From Chromatiales bacterium (GTDB taxonomy: Bacteria; Pseudomonadota; Gammaproteobacteria; Chromatiales; Chromatiaceae), in assembly GCA_028280505.1 (NCBI GenBank), contig JANQLO010000038.1, positions 62,001 to 126,000 of the forward strand: a DNA stretch of 64,000 nucleotides, written 5' to 3'. The translations under genes and the position numbers were made by a program. The notes below the pieces were generated by a model. The model was not told the origin of the DNA, searched no databases, and saw only the letters and a list, made by a program, of their open reading frames with translations. Below are positions 56,258 to 64,000 of this stretch, piece by piece (the first letter of the stretch is position 1; every line of letters begins with the position of its first letter).

Positions 56258-56564
56258 TGTATTCACTCCAATAAGCTTTCGCTGTCTTGATGTCTTCTGA
56301 CTGTGTTGATTTATTCCCACCCACGAGTAACAACACCGCGTCTAAACCATCCCATGCGTAATAAACCCGGTAACCCTTACCCACATGGATACGTAACTCA
56401 AAGACACCCTTGCCTACGGGCTCGTGATCACCTTCGTTACCGTCCTTAAGACGATCGATGCGCTGGTTGATCCTTCTTTTCGCGTGCCGATCCCTGACAT
56501 GCTTGAACCAATCGTCATAAGGGCAGCATCCCTGCTCGTCGATGTACTTCCTTATTTCGACCAT
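56250..56564 (-). CDS. RelE/HigB-type toxin
   Basis: 104 residues of the phage Gp49-like/HigB fold: RRINQRIDRLKDGNEGDHEPV, GVFELRIHVGKGYRVYYAW, LLLVGGNKSTQSEDIKTA. Such toxins cleave mRNA at the ribosome (known of the family). It begins the toxin-antitoxin operon directly downstream of two palindromes; no ribosome binding site is evident. Confidence 0.88.
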   Translation of the reverse strand: MVEIRKYIDEQGCCPYDDWFKHVRDRHAKRRINQRIDRLKDGNEGDHEPVGKGVFELRIHVGKGYRVYYAWDGLDAVLLLVGGNKSTQSEDIKTAKAYWSEYNA

Positions 56565-56611
56565 GTGTCAAGTCTGGTTCACACGTCCCATCTTGTCAAG
56601 TTTAGTTGACA
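56565..56611. promoter_or_regulatory. Tandem palindromic operator upstream of the toxin-antitoxin pair
   Basis: Two 18-bp elements, TGTCAAGTCTGGTTCACA (56566-56583) and TGTCAAGTTTAGTTGACA (56594-56611), share the pattern TGTCAA-N6-TTSACA and are spaced 28 bp apart. The second is a perfect inverted repeat. They probably bind the antitoxin or the toxin-antitoxin complex. Confidence 0.55.
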
Positions 56612-56640
56612 GTACGGTACCACTCGCCCGTTAAACAGGG

Positions 56641-57501
56641 CTACCGCACCCAACCCAACAACACCAGCCCGGCACTGACGACGGCCGCGCCCATCAGACG
56701 TTGTCGCCAGTGTTGGTTCTCGTGAAAAACGAAAATCGACATCAACACCGCCAACACGATACCCGCGTTGGTGAACGACACCGCATGGGCCGCGGGCAGC
56801 TCGCGCATCGCCCGAACGACCAGTGCATAGGCGACCCCGATGAATAATCCGCCGGCAACAATGTAACGCCACTTCGGTCGCACAGCAGGGATCCAGCTAC
56901 CGGATTCGCGCCATTGCACCAGGCTCAAGCCGACGAAAGACACAGTGTAGCCGACGGTGATGAAACCGATCTGCGATGCGAAACCCGGCAGCGAGGCAAC
57001 GGCGAGCTTGTCGCTGATGGAATACACGCTGGTGGCCAAGGCGGCCACACCGGCCCATACCACCGCATGGCGGGCATCCCCTTTGCCGGACGACGCGGCG
57101 AGCAACCACAAGCCGACGACACTGACCAGAATGGCGCCCGCTTCGGCCGGTGTAACGCCATTGTCGAACCACAGCCATGACCACAGCACGATCAACAAGG
57201 GCGAACTGCGCGCCAAGGGGTAAACCAACGCGACCGACGCATAATGATAGGCGCGTCGCAAAGCGATGAAATACACGGTATTGGCCGCAGCACTCACGAG
57301 CAAAGCGACGATCAGCGTCCGGTTCCACAGCGCTTCCGCCCATAGATGCCAGAGCGCATACGGGCCGAGCAGCATCAGGTGCGCCAACAAACCCCACCAG
57401 AGATAGTTGGCACGTGGCTCGACATGCCGGGCCAACAGGTTCCAGGCGACATGCATGAGCACCGACAGCCCGATCAGCAAATAGGCGTTGTCGAACATCA
57501 T
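56641..57501 (-). CDS. EamA-family transporter at the end of the phn operon
   Basis: 286 residues, ten predicted membrane helices in two EamA repeats (LMHVAWNLLARHVEPRANYL; VALVYPLARSSPLLIVLWSWL; SFTNAGIVLAVLMSIFVFHE). Substrate unknown. It overlaps phnP by an ATGA junction, so it is co-transcribed with the C-P lyase genes and may move a phosphonate-related compound (inference). Confidence 0.85.
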   Translation of the reverse strand: MMFDNAYLLIGLSVLMHVAWNLLARHVEPRANYLWWGLLAHLMLLGPYALWHLWAEALWNRTLIVALLVSAAANTVYFIALRRAYHYASVALVYPLARSSPLLIVLWSWLWFDNGVTPAEAGAILVSVVGLWLLAASSGKGDARHAVVWAGVAALATSVYSISDKLAVASLPGFASQIGFITVGYTVSFVGLSLVQWRESGSWIPAVRPKWRYIVAGGLFIGVAYALVVRAMRELPAAHAVSFTNAGIVLAVLMSIFVFHENQHWRQRLMGAAVVSAGLVLLGWVR

Positions 57502-58253
57502 TCGGGAAACGAAAAGACGGCCCCATCCCTACCGACCACCACGCGCGACGGTAGTCGGTCGGCATGTGCTCGCAACCAAACATCCAGGTCGTGACCGATA
57601 TGGGTCAACACGGTCTTTCCCGGTGCAATGGCCTCATCCAGGGCCAATGCCGTATCCAGATCGTTGTGACCCCGGTGCCCACTGCCCGGCACATAGCTGC
57701 TGTCGATCACCATCAGATCGAGACCATGGTCACGCAGGCAATCGAGCGTATCGGGCGGCAGGCCGTCGGTATCGGTGAGATAGGCCAGGCTGCTCTCGGC
57801 ATGTTCGAACAAATAGCCGAAGGTCGGCTTGGAATGAATCAGCGGCAGTGGCGTAACGCCCAGATCTTCGAGCCACAGTTTTTGAAACTTGCGCTGTGGA
57901 TCGAAAGCCAGAATACCCGGGTGTTTATACAGATCGGCACAACCGTTCGAATCCGGCGGGCAATACACCGGGATCGTCAGTCCCCTGCCCCACCGCAGAT
58001 GGAACAGACCTTGGACATGGTCGGGATGAAAATGGGTCAGAAAGATCGCCGTCAGCGAACCCGCGGGGAAAAGCTCGGCCAAATTCGTTTGGCCGGCATC
58101 GATCAGATAACGCCGGTCGCCGATCTCGAGCAATGCGCTACAAGGCGAGCGACGCAAACGAGGCTCGGCACGAACCAGCCGGCAGTCATCGCACTCGCAA
58201 CCGTAAACCGGCATACCCGAGGCACTGCCGGTGCCCAACAGAGTCAGACGCAT
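57498..58253 (-). CDS. phnP: Cyclic ribose phosphate phosphodiesterase PhnP
   Basis: Metallo-beta-lactamase fold, 251 residues. THFHPDH (about residues 73-79) is the metal motif; cysteines in YGCECDDCRL form the extra zinc site of PhnP. It hydrolyses 5-phosphoribosyl 1,2-cyclic phosphate, the C-P lyase product (known of PhnP). Overlaps phnN by 10 bp. Confidence 0.94.
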   Translation of the reverse strand: MRLTLLGTGSASGMPVYGCECDDCRLVRAEPRLRRSPCSALLEIGDRRYLIDAGQTNLAELFPAGSLTAIFLTHFHPDHVQGLFHLRWGRGLTIPVYCPPDSNGCADLYKHPGILAFDPQRKFQKLWLEDLGVTPLPLIHSKPTFGYLFEHAESSLAYLTDTDGLPPDTLDCLRDHGLDLMVIDSSYVPGSGHRGHNDLDTALALDEAIAPGKTVLTHIGHDLDVWLRAHADRLPSRVVVGRDGAVFSFPE

Positions 58254-58813
58254 GGCTGCGGCCGTTCCCCCTGGATCAGCCTCAATAATTCGTCACCCGC
58301 CTCTTCGAGGCGCGCATCGTTGACGATACGAATCAATGCCGGATGCCGGGTCTGCGTATCCTGGACCTCGGCGATGGCCAATCGACCATCAATTTGTTCG
58401 ACGGTCTCGCGACCCCGTTTATAAAGTCGCCGCCGCAAGGTTTCCGTTGCCGCCGTGATCAACACCGGCCTGAGTTCCTGTTGATAACGCTGTGCGGCCT
58501 CGTCCAGATAGGCGCGCGAACCGTTCACGACGACGGTCAGACCCTTGGCCAACCACTGATTGATCTCGATACCGATGCCGTACCAGGTGTCATGGCTGTG
58601 CCAGACCATGGTGAAACAACCCATACGTCGGCGGCAGTCGAATTCCTCCGTCGTCAACGCAACATGGTTTTCACCGCCGGCATCGGCCGGCCGGGTGATA
58701 TAGCGATGCGCAAACACCACGGCGACATTCGCATCGATATGCGATCGCACATAGTCAAGCAAACTGTCCTTGCCGACGCCCGAGGCACCGATGACATAGA
58801 ACAGTTCACCCAT
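58244..58813 (-). CDS. phnN: Ribose 1,5-bisphosphate phosphokinase PhnN
   Basis: 189 residues, guanylate-kinase-like P-loop (YVIGASGVGKDSLLDYVR) near the N-terminus. Converts ribose 1,5-bisphosphate to PRPP, recycling the ribose from C-P lyase. Overlaps phnM by 8 bp. Confidence 0.94.
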   Translation of the reverse strand: MGELFYVIGASGVGKDSLLDYVRSHIDANVAVVFAHRYITRPADAGGENHVALTTEEFDCRRRMGCFTMVWHSHDTWYGIGIEINQWLAKGLTVVVNGSRAYLDEAAQRYQQELRPVLITAATETLRRRLYKRGRETVEQIDGRLAIAEVQDTQTRHPALIRIVNDARLEEAGDELLRLIQGERPQPCV

Positions 58814-59957
58814 GATCGTACTGCGTGCGATAGGCCGGCTTTCCGTGTACCCAAACGTCGGTAACCTGAGGCAAGCCGCCCGGTTCCCCGACGGCGATCA
58901 GGTCCGCACGCTTGTCGACACCGATGCTGCCGCGATCGCCCAGTCGCGCCGCATCGGCCGGATTCGCGGTGACCAATCGGACTGCCGCCGGCAGATCCAA
59001 ATCGGATTGCGTCGGTATGCTCATCACCGCGACGATCAAGGCCGCGGGCGAGTAGTCGGCACACAAACAATCCGCGACCCCGGCCTGGACGGCGTCGATC
59101 GCCCGCATCGAACCCGATTGACTCTTGCCGCGCAGGACATTCGGCGCACCGTAGATGGTCGACATGCCCGCCGCCTTGGCCGCCCGCGCGGCATCGTGCG
59201 TAATGGGGAACTCGGAGATATCCGCACCGATGCCGCGCATGGTCTCGATACGCTCCGGCGAATCGTCGTCATGACTGGCGACCGAGATGCCCGCGGCATG
59301 CGCCGCATCGGCCAATTCGCGAATGCGCGTCATGGCGCCCGAGGCCGCGTCGAGTTTACGTTCGACCAAGGCATCGACCTCATCCGCGGTCTTGCGGTAA
59401 TTACGCGTCAGATAATCGCGATAGGCCGCGAGGTCTTTGAACTGGCCCTGACCCGGTGTGTGATCCATCATCGACACCATATGCATCGCACCCTCTTCCA
59501 GTAGGGTCTTGAGCACCGGTAGACCGGTCTCGTCGGTGATCTCGTAGCGACAATGCACCCGATTGTCGACCAGGCCATGCGGTCGCCAATCGTGCACCGC
59601 ACGCGCCACCTGCGCCGCCATATCGTTACAGCGCACGCCGAGCTCGTCGTTGGCGAACGACAGGGCATGATAAACCGTGGTGATACCGGCGGCCGCATTG
59701 CGCTTGTCGGCCTGCGCACAGGCGAAGTCGAGCGGGAAATGCACGTTCGGACGCGGCTCGACCTCTTTCTCCAAGGCATCGCAATGCAGATCGATCATAC
59801 CCGGCATCAACCATTTACCTTGTAGATCGATCAACTCGGCATCACCGCTGGTGTCCGGATCGATCGCGCGAATCACGCCGTCCTCGATCAACACCGCGGT
59901 ATCGTGCAATACCTCGTCGGTCGTCACCACACGGGCATGGGTCAAACAGGTCTTCAT
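58806..59957 (-). CDS. phnM: Phosphonate triphosphate pyrophosphatase PhnM
   Basis: Amidohydrolase-fold enzyme that releases pyrophosphate from alkylphosphonate ribose triphosphate. 383 residues; metal ligands in MIDLHCDALEKEVEPRP and HDDDSPERI. The ATG at 59957 overlaps the phnL stop as TGATG; an earlier start at 59990 lies within phnL. Confidence 0.94.
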   Translation of the reverse strand: MKTCLTHARVVTTDEVLHDTAVLIEDGVIRAIDPDTSGDAELIDLQGKWLMPGMIDLHCDALEKEVEPRPNVHFPLDFACAQADKRNAAAGITTVYHALSFANDELGVRCNDMAAQVARAVHDWRPHGLVDNRVHCRYEITDETGLPVLKTLLEEGAMHMVSMMDHTPGQGQFKDLAAYRDYLTRNYRKTADEVDALVERKLDAASGAMTRIRELADAAHAAGISVASHDDDSPERIETMRGIGADISEFPITHDAARAAKAAGMSTIYGAPNVLRGKSQSGSMRAIDAVQAGVADCLCADYSPAALIVAVMSIPTQSDLDLPAAVRLVTANPADAARLGDRGSIGVDKRADLIAVGEPGGLPQVTDVWVHGKPAYRTQYDHG

Positions 59958-60685
59958 CAGGCGATTTCCTCTAGAGGTCGTTCGTTCCACGACGGACTCG
60001 GCAGCTCGACCAGATGCTCGGCCAGGCGTTCGACGAGATAGGGCTGGTGGAACACCGCAAGCATGCCGACGCCTTCGCGCTTGAGCGTGGTCAGCAACTC
60101 GATCACCCGCTCGGCGGTCGCCGGATCGAGACTGGCGGTCGGCTCGTCCAACAACAGCAGACGCGGTTTGGCGATCAAACCGCGAGCCAGATTGACACGC
60201 TGCTTTTCACCGCCCGAGAAGGTCGCCGGCGAAATGCCCCAGAGGCGTTCCGGCAGGTCCATCGCGGTCAATAGTTCGCGCGCCTTGTCGAGTGCGTCAT
60301 GCCAATCGACGCCACGCTGGATCAAGGGCTGCGCGACGACGTTCTCGGTGGCCTGACGGGGCAGGCAGCGCAGGAACTGCGTCACGAAACCGATCTCGGT
60401 GCGACGCAAGGCCAACACCCGATGCTCGTCGGCGCAGGCCAGGTCGATCTCCCGACCGTGACGGTCGCGATACAGCAGACGCCCGGCGGTCGGCAGATAG
60501 GTACGATAGATACCCTTGAGCACGGTCGACTTGCCCGCACCGGTCGCGCCGGTCAGCGCGGTCAGTCGACCGACGAACACATCCAGATCGACCGATTGCG
60601 CCGACGGAATCCGTTTGCCCTGCTCGTACAATTCGAAATGCTTCGTATAGTCGCGAACACGCAGTATGGGAGAGTCACTTATCAT
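59957..60685 (-). CDS. phnL: C-P lyase ABC-like subunit PhnL
   Basis: ABC-type ATPase domain (242 residues): Walker A GATGAGKSTVLKGIYRTY, signature FSGGEKQRVNLARGL, Walker B LLLLDEPTASLDPAT. PhnL belongs to the C-P lyase complex and is not a transport ATPase (known). Adjoins phnK. Confidence 0.94.
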   Translation of the reverse strand: MISDSPILRVRDYTKHFELYEQGKRIPSAQSVDLDVFVGRLTALTGATGAGKSTVLKGIYRTYLPTAGRLLYRDRHGREIDLACADEHRVLALRRTEIGFVTQFLRCLPRQATENVVAQPLIQRGVDWHDALDKARELLTAMDLPERLWGISPATFSGGEKQRVNLARGLIAKPRLLLLDEPTASLDPATAERVIELLTTLKREGVGMLAVFHQPYLVERLAEHLVELPSPSWNERPLEEIA

Positions 60686-60691
60686 TTTTTT

Positions 60692-61522
60692 CTACAAGGC
60701 CGACGCGACCAGGCGTTGGGTATAGGCATGTTGTGGATCTTCGAGGATCTGATCGGTCAACCCCGTCTCGACGACTCGCCCATGCTTCATCACCAGCGTG
60801 CGGTCGGCCAGCAGACGTATGACGCCAAGGTCATGGGTCACCACGATCATCGACGTACGTGATTGCTGTTGGATCTCCAGGATCAGATCCAGGATCGCCG
60901 CCTGCACCGACAGATCCAACCCGGTCGTCACCTCGTCGAGCAGCAGCAACGGCGGGTTAATCGCCAGTGCCTTGGCGATCTGTACCCGTTGTTGCATGCC
61001 GCCGGAAAAATTACGCGGCAATTCGTCCATACGCTCCGACATCACCTCGGTGCGCTCGAGTAGCGAGGTCGCCCGTCGGCGGATATCGGCATAATTGTCG
61101 ACCCGTGCCATCAGCAGACGCTCGGCGATGTTGCCACCGGCCGAAATATCGAAATTCAATCCGAGATGAGGATTCTGATAGACCATACCGAAGCAGCGGC
61201 TCGCCAGGCGACGCTGTTGCGCGGCATTCAGTTCGAACAGGCTGAAGGATTCGCCTTGATCGTTGAATACGGCCCGCCCGCCGGTCGGGATCTGATCGAA
61301 ATACAGACATTTGACCGCGGTAGACTTACCCGAGCCCGACTCACCCATGATGCCGAGGATCTCACCCTGATGGAGATCGAAGGACACCTCGTGCGCGGCG
61401 ACCACACTGCCGCATTCGGGACAAATATTGGTATCGAAGGCCGGACCGGTCAGCGCGAAACAATGTTGGCAGCCCTTGCCGTAGCGTTTCGACAAGGCCT
61501 CGACCGACAGCACCTTATCCAT
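60692..61522 (-). CDS. phnK: C-P lyase ABC-like subunit PhnK with a four-cysteine insertion
   Basis: 276 residues. Walker A GIMGESGSGKSTAVKCLY, signature NFSGGMQQRVQIAKAL, Walker B LLLLDEVTTGLDLSVQ. Between the first strand and Walker A there is an insertion with Cys18, Cys21, Cys34 and Cys37 (CX2C-X12-CX2C), zinc-ribbon-like, not found in E. coli PhnK to my knowledge. PhnK stacks on the C-P lyase core. ATG at 61522 overlaps phnJ by 8 bp. Confidence 0.93.
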   Translation of the reverse strand: MDKVLSVEALSKRYGKGCQHCFALTGPAFDTNICPECGSVVAAHEVSFDLHQGEILGIMGESGSGKSTAVKCLYFDQIPTGGRAVFNDQGESFSLFELNAAQQRRLASRCFGMVYQNPHLGLNFDISAGGNIAERLLMARVDNYADIRRRATSLLERTEVMSERMDELPRNFSGGMQQRVQIAKALAINPPLLLLDEVTTGLDLSVQAAILDLILEIQQQSRTSMIVVTHDLGVIRLLADRTLVMKHGRVVETGLTDQILEDPQHAYTQRLVASAL

Positions 61523-62393
61523 GCGCCGCCTCCGGTGCATCGCCGATCAACAACTGTTCGTCACACCAATCGCTGTCCGAACAGCGGTACACCAATTCAC
61601 CGGTGGTCGAATCGACGTATTCGTCGAGAAAGCTGTTACGGCAACCACAACGCGCGCAGGCGCGACGCTGCCCCTTTTGGTCGTAAAAATCCTCGACCCT
61701 GAAGGGCACGTCCTCGAAGGCGATCGGTTCGGCCTTCGTATACGGCGGTACCGCATAGATTTTTTTCTCGCGCCCCGCACCGAGCAGAACAAGCGCCGGC
61801 GACTGATCGAGCTTGGGCACGTCCCAGCGCGGAATCGGCGACGGATCGATCACATAGTGATCCGCGATCCGGGTGGGATAACGGTGCGAAATGGTGATTT
61901 CGTTGAACTTAACGATATCTTCGTAAAGCTTGACCAGCAGGCGCGAGTAATCCGCCTCGCCGTGCAGCATCTTGCGCTTCTCCTCGGACGACTCGACGAT
62001 GACCAAGGGATCGGGATAAGGCACCTGCAACACCAAGAACTGATCCTCGCGCAACGGGCGCTCCGGAATACGGTGACGCGACTGGATCAATTCGGCCTCG
62101 ACCGTCGACGTGGTCGTCTCGATACCGGGACAGGTCATTTCAATAAAGGCCCGCAGATTGACCGCGTTGACCGAATCGTCCGAACCCTGATCGATCACCT
62201 TGAGCATCTCGCCGGGGCCGATCAACGACAGGGTCAGTTGCAAACCGCCGGTACCGAAACCGCGCCCCATCGGCATCTCGCGGCTGGAATACGGCACCTG
62301 GTAGCCGGGTATCGCAACCGCCTTGAGACTGGCCCGGCGGATCTCTCTCTTGGCGTATTCATCCAGAAAACCGAACTGCATCCCCGCACTCAT
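61515..62393 (-). CDS. phnJ: C-P lyase radical SAM subunit PhnJ
   Basis: Cleaves the carbon-phosphorus bond. 292 residues; Cys246, Cys249, Cys271 and Cys277 match E. coli PhnJ Cys241, 244, 266 and 272 at constant offset, and the conserved glycine lies in AIPGYQVP (Gly30). Overlaps phnI by an ATGA junction. Confidence 0.95.
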   Translation of the reverse strand: MSAGMQFGFLDEYAKREIRRASLKAVAIPGYQVPYSSREMPMGRGFGTGGLQLTLSLIGPGEMLKVIDQGSDDSVNAVNLRAFIEMTCPGIETTTSTVEAELIQSRHRIPERPLREDQFLVLQVPYPDPLVIVESSEEKRKMLHGEADYSRLLVKLYEDIVKFNEITISHRYPTRIADHYVIDPSPIPRWDVPKLDQSPALVLLGAGREKKIYAVPPYTKAEPIAFEDVPFRVEDFYDQKGQRRACARCGCRNSFLDEYVDSTTGELVYRCSDSDWCDEQLLIGDAPEAAHG

Positions 62394-63514
62394 GTTCGAT
62401 CCCCCTTACGGTACTCCTTCTGGGTCGCACGCAAGCGGTCCATGTCGGACTGGAAGGTCACATAGTGCGGCATCTTGTAATGGGTGCAGAACCCCATCGA
62501 ATCGATGCCGTCGACATGCAACAACACGAACTCGGGATCTTCGGCCGGATTGGACGGCCCGTCGCGCATACCCTTCTGCAACCCACGGTCGAGGATCGCC
62601 ATACTGATCGCCTTGACCTCGTTGTGGCCGAAACAGGCGCCATAGCCCAGGGTGAACATCGGCTCGCCCTCGCACTCGTCCTGACCTTCATGCGCCTCGT
62701 ACATGGCGACCACCTCGCATTCGGTGATCTCGACCTCGCCGATCTCCATCGGCTCGCCGGTGACCGGATGGGGCAGGGTCACGGGCAGATAACCGACCCG
62801 CAACTCGGCAACCGTCGGGTGAATGTCGCCGTAACCCCGCATGCTCGAATAGGCGATGGCCAACAGCCCGCCTTGTTCGCCGCGCGCCATGGTCGCCAGC
62901 GCGGCCGAACGCGGCACCGGAAAAATCAACGGTTCACGCGTGATGTCGAAGGGTTCGCCACCCCCTTTCGCCGGATCGAGCGCCGGCAACATACCTTCGG
63001 CACGCAACGCATCCAGCACCTTGGGAAAACTGTCCGGCACCTCATCGGGATCGCGCCCTTCGAACCACTCGGCGGCAATCGCACGAAAACGCTCGGGCGA
63101 CTCGTCCAGCAGGTCCATGCGCATCAGACGCAAATGGTAATCCGTGGTCGCACCCAACATCTGACCGCCGGGGATATCCTTGAAGGCCGACGAAATACGC
63201 CGGGTGATCCGCATGCCGTCGCTGTTCAATGCCCCGGTCTCGGCCAGGCGCGGCATGGTCGAGCGATAGGCGCGCAGCGCGAACGCCGCTTCCAGAGAAT
63301 CCCCCTGCGCCTGCTTGATCGCCAGAGACGCGAGGCGCGGATGATAGACGCCGCCCTCGGACATCACCCGGCTGTGCAACAACCGCAGTTGATTCTCGAT
63401 GGTCGCGGTATCCAGGGGTTGGGCATCCCCGCCCTGTCGGGTACGCAGATAATCGAATACCGCCTTGCTGCCCTCGATCGCCTGACCGCCGCCCTTGATC
63501 GCGACATAGCCCAT
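62390..63514 (-). CDS. phnI: C-P lyase core subunit PhnI
   Basis: Nucleosidase subunit of the C-P lyase core, making the ribose-phosphonate bond with PhnG, PhnH and PhnL. 374 residues from the ATG at 63514 (MGYVAIKGGGQAIEGSKA, the conserved N-terminus). An upstream start at 63700 would overlap phnH. TGATG junction with phnH. Confidence 0.94.
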   Translation of the reverse strand: MGYVAIKGGGQAIEGSKAVFDYLRTRQGGDAQPLDTATIENQLRLLHSRVMSEGGVYHPRLASLAIKQAQGDSLEAAFALRAYRSTMPRLAETGALNSDGMRITRRISSAFKDIPGGQMLGATTDYHLRLMRMDLLDESPERFRAIAAEWFEGRDPDEVPDSFPKVLDALRAEGMLPALDPAKGGGEPFDITREPLIFPVPRSAALATMARGEQGGLLAIAYSSMRGYGDIHPTVAELRVGYLPVTLPHPVTGEPMEIGEVEITECEVVAMYEAHEGQDECEGEPMFTLGYGACFGHNEVKAISMAILDRGLQKGMRDGPSNPAEDPEFVLLHVDGIDSMGFCTHYKMPHYVTFQSDMDRLRATQKEYRKGDRT

Positions 63515-64000
63515 CAGTTCATCTCCAGTTTGGTGGTACGCGGTAGCGCGGCAACTCGGGTCGCGTCGGTCAATACCATGTCGACCCCAAGCGGAAAGGC
63601 GTCTACCCAATCCTCGCGCCGGGCGATCCAGTCCGGATTCAAACCGACCGGCCGCAGCTCGACCGCCCCCCGAACGCCGGGTCCACGCAAGGTCAGGCAC
63701 AGGTCGCCGTCATCCAGGGAATCGACCGCCAGCACCAGAGTCGCCGACATCTCCGGGCTCGGCAGACTACCGAGCTTGGGTTCGAAGTCCGGCGGTAGCC
63801 TGCCGACACAGAGCACGTAATCGGCCAGGTCCGGCGCCGCCGATTTGGCCTGTAGCATCGGCCAGTCGGTATCGTGCAACAACGCCAGCGGATCGCTCAG
63901 CGAGACCTCGCCGTCGAGTAATGTGGCCAATGTCGCCAACGCAGCGGAATGCGCCCGGTCCGTGCCGTGCAACGCATGAACGCGACCGGGGCGCGCCATC
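63514..64000 (-). CDS. phnH: C-P lyase core subunit PhnH (C-terminal part; start outside the window)
   Basis: About 162 visible residues, open at the right edge. The visible MARPGRVHALHG aligns with an internal PhnH segment, so the N-terminus lies beyond base 64000. LRGPGVRGAVELRPVGLNPDW is a family segment. phnG is expected further upstream. Confidence 0.9.
   Translation of the reverse strand, partial: MARPGRVHALHGTDRAHSAALATLATLLDGEVSLSDPLALLHDTDWPMLQAKSAAPDLADYVLCVGRLPPDFEPKLGSLPSPEMSATLVLAVDSLDDGDLCLTLRGPGVRGAVELRPVGLNPDWIARREDWVDAFPLGVDMVLTDATRVAALPRTTKLEMN

Noticed and set aside
62465-63820. 451-codon plus-strand open frame
   Set aside because: Antisense to phnI and phnH, which are clearly real.

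Overview
The window reads as chromosomal DNA of a motile gammaproteobacterium. Its flagellar and chemotaxis gene order is Pseudomonas/Chromatiales-like. A sulfide:quinone-oxidoreductase-like flavoprotein and a TauE/SafE-type exporter weakly suggest a sulfur-oxidising lineage such as Chromatiales (inference; no rRNA or other taxonomic marker is present). Most genes lie on the minus strand, in tightly packed operons with 4-bp or TGATG overlaps.

Layout. 1-12.7 kb: flagellar export/switch and chemotaxis genes read leftward: fliL-M-N-O-P-Q-R-flhB-flhA-flhF-flhG-fliA, then cheY-cheZ-cheA (cheA runs off the window). A sigma-54-type promoter precedes fliL and a sigma-28-type promoter precedes cheY. 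12.9-18.7 kb: YugP-type metallopeptidase, MFS transporter, YadH/YadG ABC exporter, TSUP permease and an SQR-like flavoprotein. 19.0-20.2 kb: a truncated GH25 lipoprotein and a decayed IS110-type transposase. 20.3-35.2 kb: the most unusual block, apparently one operon. A roughly 2830-residue LEPR/DUF4347/cadherin-like surface protein is followed by a TolC-SPOR lipoprotein, a periplasmic adaptor, a GAF-like/HlyD protein and a PqqD-like/M50/HlyD membrane protein, with no ABC ATPase. This looks like a dedicated and poorly described export or processing system. 35.3-37.9 kb: an IS5-type transposase remnant, a HerA-like ATPase and a small unknown gene. 37.9-39.9 kb: a PAS gene and a CZB-type chemoreceptor that together resemble a split aerotaxis receptor, behind a second sigma-28-type promoter.

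40.1-48.5 kb: metY, a glycosyltransferase, then the queA-tgt-yajC-secD-secF group. The queA-tgt gap carries a candidate small RNA with a C-rich anti-Shine-Dalgarno segment and a strong terminator. 48.5 kb: tRNA-Leu(CAA). 48.9-55.4 kb: a two-partner secretion pair (TpsA with six FG-GAP-like repeats, and TpsB). 55.4-56.6 kb: a second IS5-type remnant and a HigBA-type toxin-antitoxin pair with tandem palindromes. 56.6-64 kb: a C-P lyase phosphonate operon, phnH(partial)-I-J-K-L-M-N-P plus an EamA transporter.

How it works together: FliA encoded here probably drives the chemotaxis genes and the PAS/receptor pair, whose signals would pass through CheA, CheY and CheZ to the FliM/FliN switch. Two separate surface-protein systems (the LEPR operon and the TPS pair) would decorate the cell. 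The phn operon would release phosphate from phosphonates.
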